This document shows positions 1 to 9,843 of a DNA stretch of 64,000 bases, in pieces. The position numbers and the translations under genes were made by a program. The notes beneath the pieces are model-generated. The model made no database searches and was not told where the DNA came from. It saw only the letters and a list, made by a program, of their open reading frames with translations. Source of the stretch: Xanthobacter autotrophicus Py2 (GTDB lineage Bacteria; Pseudomonadota; Alphaproteobacteria; Rhizobiales; Xanthobacteraceae); assembly GCA_000017645.1 (NCBI GenBank), contig CP000781.1, positions 62,001-126,000 of the forward strand. Direction: 5' to 3'. Positions within the stretch are counted from its first letter, which is position 1. Each line of letters starts with the position of its first letter.

Positions 1-3000
1 GTCCACCAGGGCCACGTCCGGCATCTTGCGCGTCAGCCGCACCGCCTCCAGGGCGCCGGCGGCGCTCGACGCGGTGATGACCTCGCAGCCCCAGCCCTTC
101 AGCAGCAGTTCCATGCCTTCGAGGATGGCCGGCTCGTTGTCGATGGCGAGGACGGTGAGCCCGTCCAGCTGTGCGCCGCGGCGGGTCGGCGCGGGGACGG
201 CCTGCGGCTCCTCCGGCATGGAGACGGCCACCGGCAGGTCGACGCTGAAGGTGGAGCCCTTGGACGGCTGGGAGGTGACGTCCACCTTGTGCTCCAGCAC
301 CCGGGCGATGCGTTCCACGATGGAGAGGCCGAGTCCGAGCCCGCGCGCCACCTTGGCGCCCTGGTCGAGCCGCTGGAACTCCTGGAACACCACCTTGTAC
401 TTGGAGCGCGGGATGCCCACCCCGGTGTCGTGCACCTCCACCCGCAGCCGGCCCGCGTGGCGGCGGCAGCCCACCAGCACGCGCCCGTGGGGGGTATATT
501 TCACGGCGTTGGAGATCAGGTTCTGCAGGAGCCGGCGCAGCAGCCGCCGGTCCGAGCGCACGGCGAGCGAGCACGGCACGAAGGTGAGTTGGAGATTCTT
601 CTCCCGCGCCAGCGGGGCGAATTCCATCTCCAGCGGCTTCAGGATGTCGGCGATGCGGAACGGCGCGATCTCCGGCCGCATCACGCCCGAGTCGAGGCGG
701 GAGATGTCGAGCAGGGCGGAGAGGATCTCCTCCACCGATTCCAGCGAGGCATCCACGTTGCCGGCGAGGCGCTCCTCCTCCGGTCCCCGCGCCCGCTCCA
801 CCATGGTGGTCACGTAGAGCCGGGCGGCGTTGAGCGGCTGGAGGATGTCGTGGCTCGCGGCGGCGAGGAAGCGCGTCTTGGAGAGGTTGGCTTCCTCCGC
901 CTCGGCCTTGGCCTTCTCCAGCGCTCCGTTGAGGCGCTCCAGCTCCTCGGTGCGCTCGCGGACGCGGCGTTCCAGATTCTCGTTGGCCCGCTCCAGGGCC
1001 AGGGCGGCTTCCACGGAAGCGGTGATGTCGGTGAAGGTGACGGCGATGCCGCTGTCGGGCATGGCATCGGACCGCGCCTCGATCACCGCGCCGCGCTGGT
1101 GCAGGCGCTCGGAGAAGTCGGGGCTGGGATGGGCGTAGCGGGCGATGCGCGCGCCCACCCCCGCAGCGCTCCCCTTGGCCTCGTCGTCGGCGGGGGCGGA
1201 GGCGAGGATGTCGGTCAGCGGCACGCCCACCGCGTAGCATTCGGCCGGCAGGTCCAGCATCTGGCCGAACTGGCGATTCCAGCACACGAGGCGCAGGTCG
1301 CGGTCGAACACGGCGATGCCCTGGCGCACATGGTCGATGGCGCTCTGCAACAGCTCGCGATTGTACTGGATGGCGGCGGAGGCATCGTCGAGCAGCTTCA
1401 AGGCCGCCTTGGTGGAGACGGTGCGCTTGCGCAGCAGCAGTGACAGCACGATGCGCGAGGAGGCCGCCCCCACCGCCGAGGCCAGCAGGTGCTCGGCATA
1501 GCGCACCATGCCGGCGTCCGCCTCCCGGTGCGGATCGAGGATGAAGCCGTGCTGGCGGGCGTAATTCTCGAAGGCGGCGCGGGCCCGCTCGGCGCCGAGA
1601 TAGCGTTCCACCGTCGCCATGACCTCGCCCAGCGTGACCGAGGAGCGCCAGCGCAGGAAGGCCGGGCGCATCTGCCCGCGGTCGCCGCCACCGGCGAACA
1701 GGCGGGCCTGCACCCGCTCGATCTGGCTCGGCTGGGTGAGGAGGGACACCACCACCAGCACCAGCGTGTTGATGCCGAGGCTCCAGGCCACGCCATGGGC
1801 CAGCGGCGTGGCGGAAAGGCCGAGCAGCGCCGTGGGCTTCAGCAGCCATAGCCCGAACGGGCCATTCTGCACCACGGTGGAGGAGATGAGGCCGGCCTCG
1901 GCAAGGCTCGGCAGCAGCAGCGTATAGGCCCACAGCGCGCTGCCGGTGAGGATGGCGGCGATGGCGCCGTTGGCGGTCGCGCGCTGCCACAGGATGCCGG
2001 CGGCAAAGGCCGGTCCCACCTGGGCGATGGCGGCGAACGACAGGAGGCCGATCTGGGCCAGCTGCGCGTCGCCGGTGATGCGGTGGTAGAGATAGGCGGC
2101 CAGCACGATGACGAAGATGGCCACCCGCCGTACCATCAGCAGCACGCTGGTCATGTCGTCGGGCGGGCCGCCGTCGGCCTTGGCGGCGCGGCGGCGCAGC
2201 AGCAGGGGCATCACCAGGTCGTTGGAGACCATGATGGCGATGGCCACCGATTCCACGATCACCATGGCGGTGGCCGCCGAGAGCCCGCCGACGAAGGCGA
2301 GCAGCGCGATGGTGTCGAAGCCGGCGGCCAGCGGCACCGCCAGCACATAGACATCGCTGTCCACCATCTGCAGCGGGAACAGGGTCATGCCGGCGAGGGC
2401 GAGCGGCACCACGAACAGGTTGATGAGCACCAGATAGAGCGGGAACAGCCAGCGCGCCCGGTGGATCTCCTCCTCGCCCTTGTTCTCCACAACCGCCACG
2501 TGGAACTGGCGTGGCAGCAGCATGAAGGCGCCACCGGAGAGCACCATCATGGTCAGCCAGTTGCCGAGCGGGAAGCCGTGCTCGAACGGGGCGGTGACGC
2601 CGGCTTCGCGCGCCGCGTACCACAGCTCCACGGGGCCGTCGAAGATGAGGAAGGTGACGACGATGCCGACGGCAAGGAAGGCCGCGAGCTTCACCAGGGA
2701 TTCGGTGGCGATGGCGAGCATCAGGCCGTCCTGGTGCTCGGTGGCGTCGGTGTGGCGGGTGCCGAACAGGATGGCGAAGGCGGCCATGGCGCAGGCCACG
2801 AACAGCGCAAGGTCGCCCACCACCGTGCCGCGCCCGTGCTCCCCGGCGAAATGGCCGAGCATGGCCACGAGGGAGGCCGAGACCGCCTTGAGCTGCAGCG
2901 AGATGTAGGGAATGGCGCCGACGATGGCCACCAGCGCCACCAGCGCCGCGATGCCCTGGTTCTTGCCGTAGCGCGCCGCGATGAAGTCGGCGATGGAGGT

Positions 3001-3297
3001 GATGTTGTTGGCCTTGGCGAGGCGCACCACCCGCATGAAGACGGGGGCGCCCACAGTCATCAGGATGATGGGGCCAAGATAGATGGTGAGGAAGTCAAAG
3101 CCCTGGGTGGTGGCAAGCCCCACAGAGCCGAAGAATGTCCACGAAGTACAGTATACCGCTAGCGACAGCGAATAGATCATGGGTCGCGGCGCGCGCCGCG
3201 CCGCCTTCGGCCGCAGCCGGTCGCCATAGCTCGCGATGGCGAACAGGAAGCCGATGTAGGCCAGCGCTGCGAAGATGACGACCGAGGCCCGAAGCAT
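1..3297 (-). CDS. SSF-type transporter / hybrid sensor histidine kinase (partial, 3' end off window)
   Basis: The reading frame is open from an ATG at 3297 to base 1 (1099 codons), so the C-terminus is missing. The N-terminal ~500 residues are very hydrophobic with many membrane segments, typical of a sodium:solute symporter domain. A PAS-like region (about 610-730) and a coiled linker follow. The kinase has an H-box with His816 in an ASHDILQPL context, and N- and G-box motifs (QNLISNAVKY, DTGVGI, GLGLGLSI). A receiver domain begins near 1060 (LTVLAIDNEP) and is cut just after its presumed phospho-acceptor Asp. The layout matches CbrA/CrbS-type kinases, whose transporter-like domain links substrate uptake or sensing to a two-component pathway. 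The ligand cannot be read from the sequence. Family call is firm; physiological role is not. Confidence 0.9.
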   Translation of the reverse strand, partial: MLRASVVIFAALAYIGFLFAIASYGDRLRPKAARRAPRPMIYSLSLAVYCTSWTFFGSVGLATTQGFDFLTIYLGPIILMTVGAPVFMRVVRLAKANNITSIADFIAARYGKNQGIAALVALVAIVGAIPYISLQLKAVSASLVAMLGHFAGEHGRGTVVGDLALFVACAMAAFAILFGTRHTDATEHQDGLMLAIATESLVKLAAFLAVGIVVTFLIFDGPVELWYAAREAGVTAPFEHGFPLGNWLTMMVLSGGAFMLLPRQFHVAVVENKGEEEIHRARWLFPLYLVLINLFVVPLALAGMTLFPLQMVDSDVYVLAVPLAAGFDTIALLAFVGGLSAATAMVIVESVAIAIMVSNDLVMPLLLRRRAAKADGGPPDDMTSVLLMVRRVAIFVIVLAAYLYHRITGDAQLAQIGLLSFAAIAQVGPAFAAGILWQRATANGAIAAILTGSALWAYTLLLPSLAEAGLISSTVVQNGPFGLWLLKPTALLGLSATPLAHGVAWSLGINTLVLVVVSLLTQPSQIERVQARLFAGGGDRGQMRPAFLRWRSSVTLGEVMATVERYLGAERARAAFENYARQHGFILDPHREADAGMVRYAEHLLASAVGAASSRIVLSLLLRKRTVSTKAALKLLDDASAAIQYNRELLQSAIDHVRQGIAVFDRDLRLVCWNRQFGQMLDLPAECYAVGVPLTDILASAPADDEAKGSAAGVGARIARYAHPSPDFSERLHQRGAVIEARSDAMPDSGIAVTFTDITASVEAALALERANENLERRVRERTEELERLNGALEKAKAEAEEANLSKTRFLAAASHDILQPLNAARLYVTTMVERARGPEEERLAGNVDASLESVEEILSALLDISRLDSGVMRPEIAPFRIADILKPLEMEFAPLAREKNLQLTFVPCSLAVRSDRRLLRRLLQNLISNAVKYTPHGRVLVGCRRHAGRLRVEVHDTGVGIPRSKYKVVFQEFQRLDQGAKVARGLGLGLSIVERIARVLEHKVDVTSQPSKGSTFSVDLPVAVSMPEEPQAVPAPTRRGAQLDGLTVLAIDNEPAILEGMELLLKGWGCEVITASSAAGALEAVRLTRKMPDVALVD

Positions 3298-3597
3298 GTC
3301 TCCCGTCCGGCGGCCCGATCAAAGGCCTGCCCGTTCGCTTGTTGTCATTGAAGCCAACTCATCACTCGCGGGCGGCCTTGTCCAGCGCCGGATTCCCGGA
3401 GGGTGCGGATGCAGCCAAAGGTCGTAATCGCGGCGCCAAGGCATTGTGCGACTGCGATAAAATACCCGCGCGATGAGGGTTTTTAGGGGGCACTGCAGAA
3501 AAATCTACAATCTCAGGTTTTATGCCATGAGCTATCATGATATTCTGGACAAGTTCCACTCGGAAAAATCGGTATTGGCTCTGTCAGGGGGGTTCCA

Positions 3598-4410
3598 ATG
3601 CATGACCGTGTTTCGCTGTCTAAGTTTGTCGCTGATCGCTTGAGAGTCGAGTTCGACAGAATTAAAAGACAATACGAATCCAGTAGTCCAATCCGAAATT
3701 TTGTGGTGGACGATGTTCTGCCTCCGGATGTCGCTCTTGCGATTTATGGAAAATTCCCGTCCGGAAACAATATGCGGCTCAACAAATCCTTGCGTGAGCT
3801 CAAGTTTATCTCCGCACAGATGAATGAACATGACCGGTTGCTGGAGGAGGCGATCTATGCCTTCCAAGAGCCGGAGATCGTTGAAATCATCAGCGATGTC
3901 GTCGGCAAGCACGATATGGTTCCGGACGACAATCTCTATGCGGGCGGTATCTCGTTAATGGCGCCGGGGCACTTCCTCAATCCCCATCTCGACAATTCAC
4001 ACGACAAGGATCGCCGGTTGTGGCGCAATCTCAACCTGCTGTATTATGTATCGCCGGACTGGCCCGAGGATAAGGGCGGCAATCTCGAGCTTTGGCCTGA
4101 AGGGCCGAAGAAAAAACAGATCACAATCCACTCGAAGTTCAATCGGCTCGCGGTGATGGAAACCCATCACGAGACGTGGCACTCCGTCAGCCCCATCACC
4201 AACACGGCCAGCCGTTGCTGCGTCTCGAATTATTACTTCGGCCCCACGCCGATGCATCCGGAACAGGAGTTCCACGTCACCTCGTTCCGTGGTCGTCCGG
4301 AGCAGCCTGTGCGGGATATCGTGCTGCAGGCCGACATCGCCGCGCGGTCGGCCGTTCGCGCGCTGTTTCCGCAGGGCGTGGTCGAGAACAAGCACAAATA
4401 TATCAAGTAG
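3598..4410 (+). CDS. 2OG-Fe(II) oxygenase family protein
   Basis: 270 aa. It carries the iron-binding triad of 2-oxoglutarate/Fe(II) dioxygenases on a double-stranded beta-helix: His130-x-Asp132 (HLDN) and a distal His195 (WHSV). Arg206 is the likely 2-oxoglutarate contact. The prolyl-4-hydroxylase-like part covers roughly residues 100-215. The start at 3598 follows a GGGGGG-rich ribosome site. The gene stands alone between minus-strand genes. Its codon use and base composition are visibly more A/T-rich than its neighbours, which suggests recent acquisition. Substrate is unknown; protein, peptide or small-molecule hydroxylation are all possible. Confidence 0.8.
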   Translation: MHDRVSLSKFVADRLRVEFDRIKRQYESSSPIRNFVVDDVLPPDVALAIYGKFPSGNNMRLNKSLRELKFISAQMNEHDRLLEEAIYAFQEPEIVEIISDVVGKHDMVPDDNLYAGGISLMAPGHFLNPHLDNSHDKDRRLWRNLNLLYYVSPDWPEDKGGNLELWPEGPKKKQITIHSKFNRLAVMETHHETWHSVSPITNTASRCCVSNYYFGPTPMHPEQEFHVTSFRGRPEQPVRDIVLQADIAARSAVRALFPQGVVENKHKYIK

Positions 4411-4524
4411 GAGGGCGCCGGCGTCTGCGCCTGCGATCCGGTAGACGGGGTTGGCCCCCTGGTGCCGTCCGTTGCGGGCCGGGAGCGCGTGCGTCCGCGC
4501 GCGCTCCCGCGGCTGCGGCGTCCG

Positions 4525-5205
4525 CTATGGCGACAGGAAGAAATCCACCGCCAGCGCCACCACCGGCGGTTGCCAGGCATGGGGGCCGTTATATTCCATG
4601 AAGGTCACATCGTAGCCGGCGTCCTTGAGCAGGGCCGCGTGCACCCGCGCGCTGCGCGCGATGGGGATCTGCTCGTCGTGGACCCCGTGGGAGATGAAAA
4701 CGCGCGGCGCGCCCTGTTGCCGGTGCACCGACATGAAGCCGGCGGACGAGGCGATGACGTGAGTCACGAAATGCCCGTTGGTGAGGCCGAGGGACAGGGC
4801 ATAGCTGCCGCCATCGGAATGGCCAGCGAAGGCGACGCGGCCGGGATCGACGGCAAAGCGCGCGGCCACCGCTGCAAGGGCAATCTCGAGCCGCTCACGA
4901 TCCGGCCCGTTGCCGGCGATCACGATGTCCCAGGTGGGGAAGGTCGATTGCGGCACCAGCAGCAGGAAGCCATGGCGCTGCGCGTGGGCCTCCATCATGG
5001 GCAGGATCTTGGTGGCACTGCCCCCGCCGCCATGGAACAGCACCATCAGCGGCACCGGCGCGTCCGGCGCCAGACCCTCCGGCACCACCAGCAGCGCATC
5101 GCGCTCGGCGGCGATGCCCAGATCATGCCGGCCGGGCGGCAGCGGCGGCAGGACCGGCGGCGTGGGGGTGAAGGCGATATGTCCGACGAGAGTGGAATCG
5201 AGCAT
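4525..5205 (-). CDS. Alpha/beta hydrolase (phospholipase/carboxylesterase-like)
   Basis: 226 aa. A serine-hydrolase triad can be placed: nucleophile Ser130 in GHSDGG, Asp177 in HDEQIP and His209 in GPHAW. The oxyanion strand FHGGGGS lies at about 57-63. There is no signal peptide, so it is probably cytoplasmic. Size and motifs fit the small carboxylesterase/PHB-depolymerase-like group (LpqC/YpfH relatives). It lies downstream of ohrR on the same strand but 90 bp away, and no functional link is evident. Confidence 0.8.
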   Translation of the reverse strand: MLDSTLVGHIAFTPTPPVLPPLPPGRHDLGIAAERDALLVVPEGLAPDAPVPLMVLFHGGGGSATKILPMMEAHAQRHGFLLLVPQSTFPTWDIVIAGNGPDRERLEIALAAVAARFAVDPGRVAFAGHSDGGSYALSLGLTNGHFVTHVIASSAGFMSVHRQQGAPRVFISHGVHDEQIPIARSARVHAALLKDAGYDVTFMEYNGPHAWQPPVVALAVDFFLSP

Positions 5206-5297
5206 GACCAGGCCCTGATGAGCTTCTTATATCTGGTCTACCGTATGCCAGTAGCTGGATGAAGCCCCATCTTCTGGGAATGGTGTGGCGCGGCGGC

Positions 5298-5813
5298 TCA
5301 GAGCTTGCCGGCGGCGGCCTTCTCCAGGGCATCTCGCAGGGCGGTGACTTCCCTTTGGAGCCTTACCGCGTCGTCGAGATCGAGGCCGGTGGCCTTGAGG
5401 ATACACTCGGGGATGGTCCGCGCCTGCGCCCGCAACGCTTCGCCCTGGGCGGAGATGCGCACCCGCACCACCCGCTCGTCTGCGGGATCGCGGCTGCGGG
5501 TGACAAGCCCGAGGGCCTCCAACCGCTTCAGCAACGGTGTCAGGGTGCTGGATTCCAGTCCCAGCTTCTCGCCGATGCCGCCCACCGTCTGGTCGTCCTT
5601 CTCCCACAGCGCCACCATGACCAGATATTGCGGATAGGTCAGGCCGATGGCGTCGAGCAGCGGCTTGTACACGCGGGTGAAGGCGTGGCTTGCCGCATAG
5701 AAGGAAAAGCACAACAGGTCGTCCACGGGCATCAGCGCGGGTGCCGGCACGTTGGCCGGGCCTGGAGTCAAGGGCGGCGTGGCGGTGGTGTGGGGGGTGT
5801 CTTCACGGGGCAT
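5298..5813 (-). CDS. ohrR: MarR-family organic peroxide sensor OhrR
   Basis: 171 aa winged-helix MarR regulator. The lone conserved reactive cysteine, Cys35 in LLCFSFYAASHAF, and the LTYPQYLVM segment are hallmarks of OhrR. In this family oxidation of that cysteine by organic hydroperoxides releases the repressor from DNA. The recognition helix region ESSTLTPLLKRLE lies about 87-99. A proline-rich N-terminal extension of ~28 residues is longer than usual. Transcribed divergently from ohr, with a palindromic operator between them. Confidence 0.93.
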   Translation of the reverse strand: MPREDTPHTTATPPLTPGPANVPAPALMPVDDLLCFSFYAASHAFTRVYKPLLDAIGLTYPQYLVMVALWEKDDQTVGGIGEKLGLESSTLTPLLKRLEALGLVTRSRDPADERVVRVRISAQGEALRAQARTIPECILKATGLDLDDAVRLQREVTALRDALEKAAAGKL

Positions 5814-5872
5814 GGCAACGACCTTAGGTCTCTGGCCTCAATATAATTCGTACGCGATATAATCGCAACCGC

Positions 5873-5923
5873 TTGACAGCGAGGGGTGGTCTGGCTAGAA
5901 ACATCGTACACGAATTAATCGTG
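5873..5923 (+). promoter_or_regulatory. Predicted ohr promoter with OhrR operator
   Basis: A TTGACA -35 box (5873-5878) stands 17 bp before TAGAAA (5896-5901). Just downstream, over the expected start of transcription, is the near-perfect palindrome CACGAATTAATCGTG (5909-5923). A related AT-rich element (ATAATTCGTACGCGATATAAT) lies nearer ohrR. The position fits repression by OhrR blocking RNA polymerase; binding is inferred. Confidence 0.7.
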
Positions 5924-5964
5924 TCGACTAAATATCGCCACGCCATCCGAGAAGGAGCAGTCCC

Positions 5965-6393
5965 ATGCCCGTGAACGTTCTTTACAGCACCTCCGCCCGC
6001 GCCACCGGTGGCCGCGACGGCCATTCCGCCACCCTCGACGGGGCGGTGGACGTGAAACTCTCCACCCCCAAGGAACTGGGCGGCGCCGGCGGCGACGGGG
6101 TCAATCCCGAGCAGCTGTTCGCCACCGGCTATGCGGCGTGCTTCCTCGGCGCCATGAAGTTCGTGGCTTCCCAGGGCGGCAGCGCGAAGGTGCCGGCGGA
6201 CGCCAGCGTCACCTCCACCGTGGGCATCGGCCCGCGTTCGGAAGGCGGCTTCGGACTGGAGATCGCGCTTGAGGTGTCCCTGCCAGGCGTCGATCGCGCG
6301 GCTGGCGAAGAGCTGATCGCCAAGGCGCATCAGGTTTGCCCGTATTCCAACGCCACCCGCAACAATATCGACGTGAAGCTCACCCTCGCGTGA
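5965..6393 (+). CDS. ohr: Organic hydroperoxide resistance peroxidase Ohr
   Basis: 142 aa, the normal length for Ohr/OsmC-fold thiol peroxidases. The two redox cysteines are present: Cys59 (YAACFLGAM) and Cys125 (VCPYSNATR). The enzyme reduces organic and fatty-acid hydroperoxides in the cytoplasm using a lipoyl/thiol reductant. An AGAAGGAGC ribosome site precedes the ATG. Its pairing with divergent ohrR and the operator supports the assignment. Confidence 0.96.
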   Translation: MPVNVLYSTSARATGGRDGHSATLDGAVDVKLSTPKELGGAGGDGVNPEQLFATGYAACFLGAMKFVASQGGSAKVPADASVTSTVGIGPRSEGGFGLEIALEVSLPGVDRAAGEELIAKAHQVCPYSNATRNNIDVKLTLA

Positions 6394-6631
6394 GCCATAC
6401 CGGCCCGCGCCGCATTTTACCGCGCGGGCCGGATACATTGATATTCAACCTTTGCGGGTAAATCTTATTTCAAGAGATGTGGCACTTCGATCGACCGAGC
6501 TTTGCGACCCAAACGACAGCGTGAATAGACATAATATTTTCAGTAAGCGGCGGAAAATTGCGCTGTGGACCTACCGTAGATATGCGTCATATTAGGTTGT
6601 GCAACCTAAGATGGTTTCTATGGGGGGTAAC

Positions 6632-7234
6632 ATGCCGATTGAGCTGGCCAGGATCGACGGTGTCCATGTGGTCCAGGACGACGATGGGCGCGTGCATTGG
6701 GAATCGGGCGGCGCCATCGACGCCGACGGGGCCAACGGGCAGAACGGTGCCAAGTTTGCCTATCGGGAGGACGACAAGGGCCTCGACGCTCTCCAGAACG
6801 CCGGCTATCCGAACGGCGGCTGGCGCAATGTGCTCGTCGAACGGGGCGACGGGGAACCCCTCAGCGACGCGGACGGCAACATCTATTCCAAGACCACCTA
6901 TGCCTGGAAAGGTCGCCCCATCCCCAAGCGCTATGTGGATGCGGCGACGATCCCCTATGTGGTCGTCAACCCTCTGGTGCGCCGGCACGCAGTGGGCGTG
7001 GTGATCGGGTGCCGGGCGCTCATCACCTATCAGCAGAGGAGCGTCGTTGCGGTGGTGGCCGACGTGAGCGGAGCCACGCGCATTGGGGAATTGTCCATCG
7101 CCGCGGCCAAAGCTCTTGGCTTCCGCAGGTCGTCGCCGCGCAACGGTGGTGTCGATTCTGGCGTCCGGTTCGAGATGTGGCCCGGCAGTGCCGCCATCAT
7201 TAACGGGGAGATCTACGAACTCCAGCCCGCGTGA
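6632..7234 (+). CDS. GH75-like (fungal-chitosanase family) protein
   Basis: 200 aa from the ATG at 6632, chosen because of the GGGGGGT ribosome site; an upstream in-frame ATG at 6599 lacks one. The order GAIDADG, a D-x-D/YVVVNP central block (IPYVVVN), VVAVVADV and IGELSIAAAKALG resembles glycoside hydrolase family 75 chitosanases. There the acidic residues in the DADG and VVAD blocks are catalytic candidates. No secretion signal is seen, which is odd for a chitosanase. It may act in the cytosol or have another role. Confidence 0.6.
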   Translation: MPIELARIDGVHVVQDDDGRVHWESGGAIDADGANGQNGAKFAYREDDKGLDALQNAGYPNGGWRNVLVERGDGEPLSDADGNIYSKTTYAWKGRPIPKRYVDAATIPYVVVNPLVRRHAVGVVIGCRALITYQQRSVVAVVADVSGATRIGELSIAAAKALGFRRSSPRNGGVDSGVRFEMWPGSAAIINGEIYELQPA

Positions 7235-7301
7235 GGGCTGCCGCGCGTTGGAGCGGCGCCTATCGACGGACTCTGCATGGGCCGGCTGGGGCCTCTTGGT
7301 C

Positions 7302-8864
7302 TCAGCTGGCCTCGCTGCGCAGGGCCATCTTCTCGCGGCGGCGCTGGACCGAGGAGGGAATGTTCATGCCTTCCCGATACTTCGCCACCGTGCGGCGGGC
7401 GATGTCGATGCCCTCGTCCTTCAGCTTCTGCACCAGGGTGTCGTCGGAGAGCACGTCCTCCGCGCTCTCGGCCTCGATGAGCAGCTTGATGCGGTGGCGT
7501 ACGGCCTCGGCCGAATGGGCCTCGCCGCCGCCCGAGGCGGAAATGGCCGACGAGAAGAAGAACTTCATTTCCACCACGCCGCGCGGGGTGGAGATGTATT
7601 TGTTGGAGGTGACTCGCGAGACGGTGGATTCGTGCATGCCGATGGCGTCGGCCACCGTGCGCAGGTTCAGGGGCCGCAGATAGCGCACACCGTGCAGCAG
7701 GAAGGCGTCCTGCTGGCGCACGATCTCGCTCGCCACCTTCAGGATGGTGCGGGCCCGCTGGTCGAGGGAGCGCGTCAGCCAGCTGGCGCTCTGGAGGCAT
7801 TCGGCCAGGAAGCTCTTGTCCTCGGCCGAGCGCGCTACCTTGGCCACGGTGGCATGATAGGTCTGGTTCACCAGCACCCGTGGCAGGGTCTCGGAATTCA
7901 GCTCCACCAGCCACTCGCCGTCCTTGCCCGCCCGCACATAGACATCCGGCACCAGCGGATGCACCACGCCGGAGCCGAAGGCGAGGCCGGGTTTGGGATC
8001 GAGCCGGCGAATCTCGCCGATCATGTCGGCAAGGTCCTCGTTGTCCACGGCGCAGACCCGCTTGAGGGCGTTGCGGTCGTGCCGGGCCAAAAGCTCCAGG
8101 TTCGCCACCAGCGCCTGCATGGCGGGGTCGAAGCGGTCCCGCTCCCTGAGCTGGATGGCGAGGCATTCGGCGAGGTTGCGCGCGCCCACGCCAGACGGCT
8201 CGAAGGTCTGGATGAGCTTCAGCATGGCTTCCACCTCGGCGCGCGCCACGCCGAGTTGCTCCGCCAGCTGGTCGAGGTCGCCGGTGAAATAGCCGGTCTC
8301 GTCGATGAGGCCGATGACGTTGACGCCGATCAGCCGTCGCGCCGGATCGCTCATCGCCACCGCAAGCTGGGCTTCCAGGTGGTCGGCCAGGGTCATTTCG
8401 GCGGTGAGGAAGGCTTCGGGATTGTAGTCCTCGCCGCGCTCGCCGCCGCCCCATTCGCCGGTGGAGGGGCTCTGGCCGGTGGAGCCGCCGCCGGCGGCAC
8501 CGCGGTCGGCGGGGGCGTCGTCCGGGAAGACGTTGCCGAGATCGGTGTCGAGACGGGTTTCCATGGCCGCCCGGCTGGGCTCCATGTCGCCGGGCATCCA
8601 GTCGCCGGAAACAGCGGCCTCGGGCTCGGGGGCGGGGGCGTCGTCCCGCTGGGCGGTCTCGGAGGGGGTCTCGCCGCCGGCGCTGTCGGCCGGGCCGTCG
8701 CCTTCGGTGATACGCTCCAGGAGCGGATTGCGCTCCAGCTCCGCCTCCACGTAGGCCACCAGCTCCATGTTGGAGAGCTGCAGCAGCTTGATGGCCTGCA
8801 TCAGCTGCGGGGTCATCACCAGGGACTGGCTCTGGCGGAATTCCAGCTTGGGGCTCAACACCAT
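7302..8864 (-). CDS. rpoN: RNA polymerase sigma-54 factor
   Basis: 520 aa. The N-terminal glutamine/leucine-rich region I (QSQSLVMTPQLMQAIKLLQ at ~12-30) binds the activator and core. An acidic proline/glutamate-rich region II follows (about 55-150). The core-binding and DNA-binding regions end with the RpoN box ARRTVAKYRE at 489-498. It directs polymerase to -24/-12 promoters, several of which occur later in this window before nif genes. It sits next to lptB, the usual arrangement in proteobacteria. Confidence 0.97.
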   Translation of the reverse strand: MVLSPKLEFRQSQSLVMTPQLMQAIKLLQLSNMELVAYVEAELERNPLLERITEGDGPADSAGGETPSETAQRDDAPAPEPEAAVSGDWMPGDMEPSRAAMETRLDTDLGNVFPDDAPADRGAAGGGSTGQSPSTGEWGGGERGEDYNPEAFLTAEMTLADHLEAQLAVAMSDPARRLIGVNVIGLIDETGYFTGDLDQLAEQLGVARAEVEAMLKLIQTFEPSGVGARNLAECLAIQLRERDRFDPAMQALVANLELLARHDRNALKRVCAVDNEDLADMIGEIRRLDPKPGLAFGSGVVHPLVPDVYVRAGKDGEWLVELNSETLPRVLVNQTYHATVAKVARSAEDKSFLAECLQSASWLTRSLDQRARTILKVASEIVRQQDAFLLHGVRYLRPLNLRTVADAIGMHESTVSRVTSNKYISTPRGVVEMKFFFSSAISASGGGEAHSAEAVRHRIKLLIEAESAEDVLSDDTLVQKLKDEGIDIARRTVAKYREGMNIPSSVQRRREKMALRSEAS

Positions 8865-8925
8865 GGCGGAAGCCTCCGCTGGCGTGTCACGGGTCGGGCG
8901 AGCGGAAGGCGGGGAGAGGCGGCGC

Positions 8926-9843
8926 TCATAGCCGGAACTCCTCGCCGAGATACAGCCGCCGCACCTCGGGGCTGGAGACGATGGATTCGGGATCGCCCTC
9001 CATCAGCACCGATCCGGAATGGATGATGTAGGCGCGGTCGATGAGGCCAAGCGTCTCGCGCACATTGTGGTCGGTGATGAGCACGCCGATGCCGCGGGAG
9101 GTGAGGTGGCGTACCAGGGCCTGGATGTCGCCCACCGCGATGGGGTCGATACCGGCGAAGGGCTCGTCCAGCAGCATGAAGGAGGGCTGGCTTGCCAGCG
9201 CACGGGCGATCTCAAGGCGCCGCCGCTCGCCGCCCGACAGCGCGATGGAGGGCGACTTGCGCACGTGGGTGATCTTGAATTCCTCGAGGAGGGCTTCGGT
9301 CTCCTCCCGGCGGCGGGCGCGGTTGGGCTCGGTGACCTCGAGCACGCCCATGATGTTGTCCTCCACCGAGAGGCCCCGGAAGATGGAGGCCTCCTGCGGC
9401 AGGTAGCCGACGCCGAGGCGGGCGCGGCGATACATGGGCATGGGGGTGATGTCGTGGCCGTCCAGCTCGATGCGGCCGCGATCGGCCTTCACCAGCCCGG
9501 TCACCATGTAGAAGCAGGTGGTCTTGCCAGCGCCGTTGGGGCCGAGCAGGCCCACCGCCTCGCCGCGGCGGACGTTGAGGCTCACGTCGCGCACTACCTG
9601 CCGGCCGCCATAGGACTTGGCGATGCCAAAGGCCGCCAGCGCGCTGGTGGAATCGAAGGGCTGGGCGTCGCGACCGTCGCCGCGGCCATCAAGGGCGGCG
9701 TAGCGGGTATCGTCCCAGCCGCCGTCGTCATAGTCGGCGGCGTTGTGCGGGTCGTCCTCGTCCCACTCGCGCGTGTCGCGCGGCGTGTCACTTTCGCTCC
9801 GGCGGGTGATGCCGCTGGACCTTGCCTTAGACTTGCCGAACAT
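8926..9843 (-). CDS. lptB: LPS export ABC transporter ATP-binding protein LptB
   Basis: 305 aa from ATG 9843; a longer frame reaches 9948 but is less likely. The ABC ATPase shows Walker A GPNGAGKTT, signature LSGGERRR, Walker B MLLDEPFAGID and an H-loop (ITDHN). LptB powers extraction of lipopolysaccharide from the inner membrane with LptFG, feeding LptC and LptA. An N-terminal acidic, low-complexity extension of ~55 residues (D/R-rich) precedes the ATPase domain, as in other Hyphomicrobiales. rpoN lies just downstream. Confidence 0.93.
   Translation of the reverse strand: MFGKSKARSSGITRRSESDTPRDTREWDEDDPHNAADYDDGGWDDTRYAALDGRGDGRDAQPFDSTSALAAFGIAKSYGGRQVVRDVSLNVRRGEAVGLLGPNGAGKTTCFYMVTGLVKADRGRIELDGHDITPMPMYRRARLGVGYLPQEASIFRGLSVEDNIMGVLEVTEPNRARRREETEALLEEFKITHVRKSPSIALSGGERRRLEIARALASQPSFMLLDEPFAGIDPIAVGDIQALVRHLTSRGIGVLITDHNVRETLGLIDRAYIIHSGSVLMEGDPESIVSSPEVRRLYLGEEFRL

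Noticed and set aside
83..3162. Long plus-strand frames (289-1443 and 2083-3162) opposite the kinase gene
   Set aside because: The minus strand encodes a coherent SSF-PAS-kinase-receiver protein there; the plus frames show only low-complexity His/Gly/Arg runs.
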